52,551 nucleotides of DNA from an uncultured Croceitalea sp. (GTDB taxonomy: Bacteria; Bacteroidota; Bacteroidia; Flavobacteriales; Flavobacteriaceae), in NCBI GenBank assembly GCA_937959125.1, contig CALGQU010000078.1:1-52551 (forward strand), in the 5' to 3' direction. The translations under genes were made by a program, and so were the position numbers. Positions 46,569-52,551 of the stretch are shown here, one piece after another. The notes under the pieces are model-generated. The model had not been told where the DNA came from and ran no database searches. It was given only the letters and a program-made list of their open reading frames with translations. Position 1 is the stretch's first letter, and every line of letters starts with the position of its first letter.

Positions 46569-47856
46569 AATAGCGCTTTAATAGGGCTTCATATAAGTTC
46601 AACCAATTGATCCTATGCGCTTCCACAAAAAGTTCATTGGAAAAGATGATATTGAAATTTCCATTTACCGCTTTGATATTTCTATAAAGTTTGTCCAATT
46701 TTTCAAATACCTGTTGCGGTTCCTTTACGTTTTGTAAGGCATAATCACTTACCGCAAATGGGTGTACTTTTATGGGTTGTTGCACTTCCAAATTGATGTC
46801 ATAAAAATAAAAGGGGGTACAGGTGCCTGCCCTAAACCCAATATTATGGGTATATCCCATGGTATAATCATCCGTGAATTCCGCATCTACCAAATTGCGG
46901 TATGTTTGCGGTATAGCTACCCTGTTGTACCGTAAACGTGCATATTTAATGGGTCTATTGATTAAAGCGGAAAGGTCTTTCTTTTCTTTTTTAAGTACTT
47001 CCAACGCCTTGGATGACGCCATTGAGGCACTCAAGGAAACGATGCTATAATCCGCAACGGATTTTATTAAGTACCTAAATGCATTTCTATGGATGGAAAC
47101 GTTCTTATCATGCTCGGAATAGGCAGCAAACTGAAAAAAGAACATGGCTTTCAGCTTTAATTTTTGATTGATTCCGATAAGCCGTTCAAAATTATCATAG
47201 GGATCTTTCCGTGGATTGAACCAGACGGTAATCCTTTTGAACAAGCGTTTTAATTTAAACCTGCTTAAATCCAAGAAAAAACCTGCCACACTCCTTGAAA
47301 AACCTTTGAGTGCATAACAATGCGATGTGGTCACATTGATGATGGGGGTGAATTTATAGATTTTGTGCTTGGCACCTACATCTGCAAAGCGCTCTTGTAA
47401 TAATTGCAGTAATTTTTGTGCCCAAATATCCACCACTGGGAGTTCCAGAAATCCTGAGGAATAAGCGATACCTGTTTTTGGTGGAAACCTTCCTAAATCA
47501 TCTTTTACATGGGGCAGGTATTCCTCATACCTACTCAACAAATAAAAGCTTGCAGAAAAAATATCATAAGGAAGGTTACTACGTTCCCCTGTTTCAAAAA
47601 AGCAAGGAGTGCCCTCCCAATCGCCCATCCTAATAGAGATATCATTGATTCCCTGTTCAAAAAGGAGGTCGTTGGACCTTATAAAAAATTCATTTTGCAA
47701 AGGCTGTTTGGTGTAGGTGATTTTTGGACCGGAATGTTTGATAAAATCTTCAACTTTAGTGGTGTAGACAACATCAATACCCAAAATCTGAGTGAAGATA
47801 TGCTTCATCACATAAGCAAAGCGCTTGGTAATCTTATGGGTGTAAATCAGTAACAT
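46561..47856 (-). CDS. Polysaccharide deacetylase-like protein, probably catalytically degenerate
   Basis: 431 residues, resembling the Bacteroidota DUF7033/polysaccharide-deacetylase proteins (N-terminal MLLIYTHKITKRF, FEQGINDISIRMGDWEG, SASFYLLSRYEEYLPH; C-terminal ETYRN-like QTYRNLVDAEFTDDYTMGYTHNIGFRAGTCTPFYFYDI). Where a NodB enzyme carries its TFDD-type Asp pair this protein reads TPIINVTTSHCY. No HxxxH-type metal motif is evident: the equivalent region reads YSIVSLSASMAS. So it is likely a fold homologue without deacetylase activity, or one using other residues. It abuts radC with no gap and overlaps yjjG by 8 bp. Confidence 0.78.
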   Translation of the reverse strand: MLLIYTHKITKRFAYVMKHIFTQILGIDVVYTTKVEDFIKHSGPKITYTKQPLQNEFFIRSNDLLFEQGINDISIRMGDWEGTPCFFETGERSNLPYDIFSASFYLLSRYEEYLPHVKDDLGRFPPKTGIAYSSGFLELPVVDIWAQKLLQLLQERFADVGAKHKIYKFTPIINVTTSHCYALKGFSRSVAGFFLDLSRFKLKRLFKRITVWFNPRKDPYDNFERLIGINQKLKLKAMFFFQFAAYSEHDKNVSIHRNAFRYLIKSVADYSIVSLSASMASSKALEVLKKEKKDLSALINRPIKYARLRYNRVAIPQTYRNLVDAEFTDDYTMGYTHNIGFRAGTCTPFYFYDINLEVQQPIKVHPFAVSDYALQNVKEPQQVFEKLDKLYRNIKAVNGNFNIIFSNELFVEAHRINWLNLYEALLKRYYV

Positions 47857-48555
47857 TTAGAGAAGTTCTTCATCAGCAAAGCTAAAATACGCCTTTTCAG
47901 CGATGATAAGATGGTCCAGCACCTTTATGTCCAATGCATTTGCCGCCTGTTTCAATTTTAAGGTAATCTCCTTGTCAGCTTCACTAGGCCTTAATGCCCC
48001 AGAAGGATGGTTATGGGCCAAAACCAGACCTACCGCCCCAAACTCCAACGCATGTTTCAATACCAACCGAACGTCTACCAAAGTACCGGTAATCCCTCCT
48101 TTGCTCAACTGTTCCTTACGGAGTATTTTGTTGGAATTATTAAGATAGATAATCCAAAATTCTTCATGAGGAAGCTCTCCTAAAAGGGGGTGCAAAACAT
48201 TAAAAACATCTTGACTGCCCGTAATCTTTTCTACCTTATGGGATTCCCCACCCCGTCGCCGTCTTCCTATTTCCAGTGCCGCCGCAATAGTAATGGCCTT
48301 GGCTTCGCCAATGCCCTTAAATTGCATCAACTGCTTTAGGCTAAGCTTACCCAAATCTGCTAAGTTGTTGTTGGCAGCAGCCAATATTCTTTTGGATAAT
48401 TCTACGGCACTCTCTTCCTTGTTGCCCGATCCGATCAAAATTGCAATAAGTTCAGCATCGGATAAGGTCAACCTTCCTTTTTGGGCCAATTTCTCCCGGG
48501 GCTTATCATCATCTGCCCAATCTTTAATGGAAAAGGAATGTTGCTTTTGCTGCAT
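47857..48555 (-). CDS. radC: RadC-family JAMM/MPN protein
   Basis: 232 residues. An N-terminal helix-hairpin-helix pair (LSLKQLMQFKGIGEAKAITIAAALEIG) precedes the MPN/JAMM metalloprotease-like domain with Glu in LGELPHEEFWI and the metal motif AHNHPSGALRPSEADKEIT (HxHxnSxxD). The name comes from a historical link to DNA repair; the biochemical role is still unsettled. First gene of the minus-strand run radC-deacetylase-like-yjjG-lipoprotein-DUF5723-hypothetical. A TATCTTTA element immediately upstream could be its -7 box. Confidence 0.94.
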   Translation of the reverse strand: MQQKQHSFSIKDWADDDKPREKLAQKGRLTLSDAELIAILIGSGNKEESAVELSKRILAAANNNLADLGKLSLKQLMQFKGIGEAKAITIAAALEIGRRRRGGESHKVEKITGSQDVFNVLHPLLGELPHEEFWIIYLNNSNKILRKEQLSKGGITGTLVDVRLVLKHALEFGAVGLVLAHNHPSGALRPSEADKEITLKLKQAANALDIKVLDHLIIAEKAYFSFADEELL

Positions 48556-48559
48556 AGGC

Positions 48560-48567
48560 TAAAGATA
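48560..48567 (-). promoter_or_regulatory. Candidate -7 element for radC
   Basis: On the minus strand TATCTTTA (one mismatch to TAnnTTTG) ends 4 bp before the radC ATG. No clear -33 TTTG was found. If real, the transcript would be almost leaderless. Confidence 0.3.
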
Positions 48568-48662
48568 GTTGCATTTTGGTTTTTTTAGGTACGCCTGCCT
48601 TTAATTTTTAACATGGCGGCCTTATCTAGTATTTGTATCTTAAGGCCACTAAAACCAAACAT

Positions 48663-49106
48663 ATGAAATCGCTCCTTACAGAAGACGGATATCAAGAAAT
48701 CAAGCAACGTATTGGACAATTGACCGAACAATCCGCCAGACAATGGGGAAAAATGGAGATAGGCCAAATGCTTTGGCATTGTCAATATCCATTAAAATTG
48801 GCCATAGAAAACCGAAAAAATACCTCCAAGGGTAACTGGTTCATTAAAACCTTCTTTAAAAAATCATTGTACAATGATAAACCGTTTCGGAAAAACTTGC
48901 CTACGGCACCTCAGCTAAAAACAAAGGAAAGTAAGGATTTTACTAGTGAACTAAAAGTGATCAATACTTTAGTGGATGATTTTTACGCCTTAAAAGATAG
49001 GGAAACGTGGTACCCGCATCAAACCTTTGGTGCCTTGACCAAGGCACAGTGGGGACAAATGGAATACAAACACTTGGACCACCACTTAAGACAATTTGGG
49101 GTGTAG
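48663..49106 (+). CDS. DUF1569 (DinB-like) protein
   Basis: 147 residues when started at the ATG at 48663 (MKSLLTEDGYQEIKQRI); an upstream ATG at 48633 would add 10 residues not seen in the family. A four-helix DinB-like bundle with likely metal ligands spread as in this superfamily: His in MLWHCQYPLK, His in YPHQTFGALTKAQWG and His pair in KHLDHHLRQFGV. DinB-like proteins often bind a divalent metal, and some are thiol-dependent transferases, but the function of DUF1569 is unknown. It converges with the histidine kinase gene, 13 bp between stops. Confidence 0.85.
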   Translation: MKSLLTEDGYQEIKQRIGQLTEQSARQWGKMEIGQMLWHCQYPLKLAIENRKNTSKGNWFIKTFFKKSLYNDKPFRKNLPTAPQLKTKESKDFTSELKVINTLVDDFYALKDRETWYPHQTFGALTKAQWGQMEYKHLDHHLRQFGV

Positions 49107-49119
49107 GCTTTTCTTTGCG

Positions 49120-51357
49120 CTAGACCTTTATAGTAGACAAGAAATTGCTTTTGATAATGTCTAAAAAGTAGTCCGTTTCATAGGGTTTTATAATGACATC
49201 GGTAAAGCCTATTTCTTTAACGTCCTCTTCCATTTGTGATGGGTCATTTGCCGTCAACGCTATAATGGGAACATCAGTATTAAACTTTCTAATCGCCGCC
49301 GTGGCCTCAAAACCATCCATAACGGGCATATTGACATCCATTAAAATTAAATCAAAAACCTCATTGCCAGCAATCTCTACGGCTTCCATTCCATTTGAAG
49401 CGGTGGAACATACATAGCTGTTGCGCTCCAAAATCTTTTGGGTCACCACACGGTTGATTTTATTATCATCAACAATGAGAATATGGCTTCCCTCAAAATG
49501 CTTGTCTATCTTTTGTGTTTTTTTGACAATTTCAAACTCCTGTTCCTGGGCAATGGGGTAATCTATGGTAAATTGAAATTCCGATCCTATGTTCTCTTCA
49601 CTCTTCAAGGAAATTGTACTGTTGTGCATATCCAAAAGGCGTTTTACAATGGCAAGACCAAGGCCGGTGCCTTCAAAAACCGTTGTTTTTCGGTCTTGGG
49701 TAAACTCATCAAAGATAACGGCCTGCTTTTGTTTGGATATCCCCAAACCGTTATCAGCAACCAAAAAATGTACACTTACCCTGTTATTACCTACATTTTG
49801 CGCGGTCAAGGCTACGGTAATGGTCCCTTCTTCTGTAAACTTACAGGCGTTGCTCACCAGGTTGATCAATATTTGGGACAGTTTTACATAATCTCCCCTT
49901 AAAAAGGCAGGCACATCTGATGCAATACAGATATCAAAAATGTTGTTGTTCTTCTTACGCATGAACTCCAAGGAATTCACAATGTTTTCGATGAGGACTC
50001 TTGGACGGAACACTTTTTCTTCCAACTTCTGTTCCTTAAATTCTTCCAACCTATTTAAAAACAAGAGATCATTGACCATTGCCAGTAAATAATCTGCCGA
50101 AAACTTAAGTGATGTGATATCTTCCCTATGCTTTTTTAAGGATTCATCTTGTTCCAAGATGGACGAGATGCCAATAATTCCATACAAAGGAGTTCTAAGT
50201 TCATGGGTGATGGCCGATAGAAAATTGGTTTTTACTTTAGATAACTGCTCCGCTTTTTTCTTTGCTTTAAGGAATTGGGCGTTACTTTCTTGTAAACTAA
50301 CGACCAAAGTCTTCCGTTTTTTGGAAGATAGCATAATGATGGACAAAAAGATACTAAGGATTACGGAAGCCCCTATACCTAGATATAGGCCGATCTTATT
50401 TCTGTACGCCATTTGTTTGTCAAGCTTATTTTCCAGTTCCCTAGCCTTTAGTTCCTGTTTATATTGCTCTACATTCATTTTGGCAATGGCGCCTTGGACG
50501 GCGGCAGCCTTTTCTACAGCTGTTTTTTCATCTTGGTACTTATCCAGTTTTTCACGTATTTGATAAGCTGCTTTAAAATCACCTTTGGCGGCCAATATGG
50601 CAATGTAAGTCTGGTAACCACTAATGGCATTGTCCACATAGTTCAACTTTTCACAAAGAGCGATACTCTGTTTAATATGTTTTTCCGCTTTATCAAGATC
50701 CTTCTTTACATAATGGAGTTTCCCTAAGGATAGCTGATAAGACGCCAAGAACATGGGAATTTCTATGGAGTCTACCATCTTGGTCAATTTAACTACATAA
50801 ACTTCACCATGCAAAGCATCCCCCCGATCTAAATAAATCTCGGATAAATTGTGATATAGGATAAACAATTGATTTTGGTTGGCATTGTTCTTAGAGTTAC
50901 CCTCCAAGTATCCGATAGCTTTTTTATAGTATCCAATGGCTTTTGTCTTATCACCAAATTCGTAATACAAATTCCCCATATCCGAAGTGGTCTTGCCCAA
51001 TGCTACGGAATCTTTCATGAACCTTGCTTTTTTTATGGAAGTTTCCATGGTCTCCTTGGCCCTTGCGGTATCCCGCATTTTGATAAAAGCGCTACCTATA
51101 AATCTGGAGAACTTAAGATTGGTCTCCACATCATTAATACTATTGGCGAGTTCAATAGCTGCATTGCCGTACTCCAGTACCTTAATGTAGTCTTTACCAT
51201 AAAAATCCTTGTACATTCGGGTCTCTAAGGTGTCCAGTACCTCATTAATTTGGGCTTTTGTGGGATTTTCTGGAAGTTTTGGAATATCGGGAATCTCCCT
51301 AGCACATAGAGAATAGATGCTAAAAAGATATACAAGTAGGCTAATTCTGGTTCGCAT
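49120..51357 (-). CDS. TPR-containing hybrid sensor histidine kinase with receiver domain
   Basis: 745 residues when started at ATG 51357 (MRTRISLLVYLFSIYSLCA), which places a signal peptide at the N terminus; a longer frame from 51381 adds 8 residues. Order: signal peptide, about six TPR units (periplasmic, residues ~50-260), coiled coil, one membrane segment (YLGIGASVILSIFLSIIML, ~325), coiled coil, HisKA with NFLSAITHELRTPLYG, HATPase with LINLVSNACKF, DNGLGISK and GTGLGLAIV, and a C-terminal receiver with ILIVDDNKIN and phospho-acceptor Asp in LILMDVNMPVMDG. No DNA-binding or Hpt partner is adjacent, so the output is by an unlinked protein. Confidence 0.93.
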   Translation of the reverse strand: MRTRISLLVYLFSIYSLCAREIPDIPKLPENPTKAQINEVLDTLETRMYKDFYGKDYIKVLEYGNAAIELANSINDVETNLKFSRFIGSAFIKMRDTARAKETMETSIKKARFMKDSVALGKTTSDMGNLYYEFGDKTKAIGYYKKAIGYLEGNSKNNANQNQLFILYHNLSEIYLDRGDALHGEVYVVKLTKMVDSIEIPMFLASYQLSLGKLHYVKKDLDKAEKHIKQSIALCEKLNYVDNAISGYQTYIAILAAKGDFKAAYQIREKLDKYQDEKTAVEKAAAVQGAIAKMNVEQYKQELKARELENKLDKQMAYRNKIGLYLGIGASVILSIFLSIIMLSSKKRKTLVVSLQESNAQFLKAKKKAEQLSKVKTNFLSAITHELRTPLYGIIGISSILEQDESLKKHREDITSLKFSADYLLAMVNDLLFLNRLEEFKEQKLEEKVFRPRVLIENIVNSLEFMRKKNNNIFDICIASDVPAFLRGDYVKLSQILINLVSNACKFTEEGTITVALTAQNVGNNRVSVHFLVADNGLGISKQKQAVIFDEFTQDRKTTVFEGTGLGLAIVKRLLDMHNSTISLKSEENIGSEFQFTIDYPIAQEQEFEIVKKTQKIDKHFEGSHILIVDDNKINRVVTQKILERNSYVCSTASNGMEAVEIAGNEVFDLILMDVNMPVMDGFEATAAIRKFNTDVPIIALTANDPSQMEEDVKEIGFTDVIIKPYETDYFLDIIKSNFLSTIKV

Positions 51358-51454
51358 GATACCTAATTTGGGATTTGGCAACCTTTGTTTAACGCAAAAC
51401 CAGTAGTTTTAGTATAACAAGTTTAGTAGTTTATTTCTCACATATCACAACGAA

Positions 51455-52551
51455 TCAAAAAAGTGAGGACAAACTATCAAAGTCCAAACCTCCATAATTT
51501 CCAGAACTCATGAGCAGGAGTGAACTTTTGCTAAAATCTTGATCAAACAAATACTCCTTGAACAACTTGGAATCCGTAAACACCTTTATGTTCTCCTTTT
51601 TAAAGGCTGCCGAGATCTGCTCTTTGGTTACGGTCGCCAACTTTTTTATGGCCACGGCTTCTGGCGAGAAAAACACTACGGCCTCATCTGCATGGTCCAA
51701 CGCCCCTTTATACTCCTTTAAAAATTCTACGTTCAAACTGCTATAGGTATGCAACTCCAAACAAGCGATCAACCTACGGCTAGGGTACTGCTCTTTTACG
51801 GCCCTAGTTGTGGCAGTAACCTTGCTGGGTGAATGTGCAAAATCCTTGAAGGCAACGCTATTTGTATTTTCGGCAATTTTTTCCATCCGTTTGGACGCTC
51901 CCGCAAAAGAAGAAATAGCTTCATAAAAATCCGCTTCGTCCACCCCCATTTGTTGGCATATCCATTTGGCTCCCGACAGGTTATTTAGATTGTGGCGCCC
52001 AAAAACGGCAATGGGCATAGCCCCCTCCGGGGTCCCTAAATAGGTGGTACCCTCTTCCACGGTATATTCAGGGGTTTGATAGGGGAATTTGCGAATGGTG
52101 TTTTCTGATGCTTCTACCATTTGTTGCAACGCTTTATCTTCAATATTATAAGTAATGCTACCCCCTTTTACAATGCCATCCACGAATATTTTAAACTGCT
52201 CTTCATAGTTTTCATAAGTGGGAAATACATTAATATGGTCCCATGCGATTCCGCTTAAAAGGGCAATATTGGGTTGATACAGGTGAAATTTTGGTCTTCT
52301 GTCAATAGGCGAGGACAAATACTCATCCCCTTCCAATACGATAAAATCATTTTCTTCCGTCAAATGGACCATACGGTCAAAACCTTCCAATTGGGCACCT
52401 ACCATATAATCTACTTCAATACCTTGATAGTTTAGGACATGGAGTATCATGGACGTAATGGTAGTCTTACCATGGCTTCCGCCAATGACCACCCGTGTCT
52501 TGTGTTTGGACTGTTCAAAAAGAAATTCTGGATAGGAATAGATCTTTATAC
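51455..52551 (-). CDS. mpl: Mpl-type UDP-N-acetylmuramate:tripeptide ligase (5' truncated by window)
   Basis: 365 residues visible. The frame continues to the window end: before the first in-window GTG it reads KIYSYPEFLFEQSKHKTR, which is a normal family continuation, so the start lies outside the window. Mur-ligase ATP-binding motif VVIGGSHGKTTITSM, central LLSGIAWDHINVFPTYENY, FGRHNLNNLSGA, and C-terminal DFAHSPSKVTATTRAVKEQYPSRRLIACLE (arginine-binding region). It reattaches recycled L-Ala-gamma-D-Glu-mDAP to UDP-MurNAc in peptidoglycan recycling. MurC is the alternative, but GSHGKTT with this central region points to Mpl. Confidence 0.93.
   Translation of the reverse strand, partial: IKIYSYPEFLFEQSKHKTRVVIGGSHGKTTITSMILHVLNYQGIEVDYMVGAQLEGFDRMVHLTEENDFIVLEGDEYLSSPIDRRPKFHLYQPNIALLSGIAWDHINVFPTYENYEEQFKIFVDGIVKGGSITYNIEDKALQQMVEASENTIRKFPYQTPEYTVEEGTTYLGTPEGAMPIAVFGRHNLNNLSGAKWICQQMGVDEADFYEAISSFAGASKRMEKIAENTNSVAFKDFAHSPSKVTATTRAVKEQYPSRRLIACLELHTYSSLNVEFLKEYKGALDHADEAVVFFSPEAVAIKKLATVTKEQISAAFKKENIKVFTDSKLFKEYLFDQDFSKSSLLLMSSGNYGGLDFDSLSSLF

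Noticed and set aside
51382-51454. TTAGTAG-like repeats in the mpl-kinase spacer as another heptamer array
   Set aside because: Only two imperfect copies are present and they do not keep a 7-nt register, so the similarity to the infA/rpsK arrays is not supported.

Overview
The window is about 52.5 kb of chromosome from a member of the Bacteroidota, most likely a marine Flavobacteriaceae. The evidence is a SusC/SusD pair with a SusE-like lipoprotein, several proteins with N-terminal carboxypeptidase-regulatory-like domains, zinc-independent forms of S14 and L36, a flavobacterial promoter of the TTTG/TAnnTTTG type upstream of rpsL, an almost complete absence of Shine-Dalgarno sequences, and protein sequences of flavobacterial type throughout. 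The genus cannot be fixed from the sequence alone.

Layout. (1) 1-4510, plus strand: the 3' part of an SDR/DUF2867 oxidoreductase gene, then two tandem paralogous secreted proteins with a carboxypeptidase-regulatory-like domain. (2) 4507-12057, minus strand: ctlX, a second amidinotransferase-fold hydrolase, citrate synthase, a glycogen/starch synthase, enolase and carA. These are central carbon and arginine/citrulline genes, punctuated by clear terminators after gltA and eno. (3) 12145-29356, minus strand: one nearly continuous 17-kb str-S10-spc-alpha ribosomal block (rpsL-rpsG-fusA-rpsJ // rplC ... rplQ) with secY, infA, rpmJ and rpoA. tuf, adk and map are absent. A putative terminator/attenuator sits between rpsJ and rplC, and a strong terminator follows rplQ. 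(4) 29357-29773: a 417-bp divergent intergenic region with the rpsL promoter. (5) 29774-35715, plus strand: a SusC-SusD-SusE-like outer-membrane uptake operon ending in a strong terminator, with no carbohydrate-active enzymes nearby. (6) 35801-39181: a large FG-GAP/VCBS-ASPIC lipoprotein with 7+7 calcium-loop repeats. (7) 39272-43821: a small secreted protein, an RlmB-like methyltransferase, a rhomboid protease, rarA and a secreted hypothetical. (8) 43834-48555, minus strand: radC, a degenerate polysaccharide-deacetylase-like protein, yjjG, a lipoprotein and a DUF5723 outer-membrane-type protein, tightly packed. (9) 48663-52551: a DUF1569 protein, an orphan TPR hybrid histidine kinase, and the 5'-truncated (window edge) mpl peptidoglycan-recycling ligase.

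Most genes are ordinary housekeeping genes. I see no CRISPR array, transposon, prophage or defence island, and nothing I would call a demonstrated new system. The structures least explained by known features are: two 97-bp intergenic spacers inside the ribosomal operon that each end in a five-unit heptamer array touching the start codon (before infA and before rpsK); the attenuator-like element between rpsJ and rplC; an 8-bp perfect inverted repeat abutting the start of the gene at 3026; the symmetric 7+ASPIC+7 architecture of the VCBS lipoprotein; and a deacetylase-like protein that appears to lack the catalytic motifs. No searches could be run, so all family assignments rest on motif recognition.
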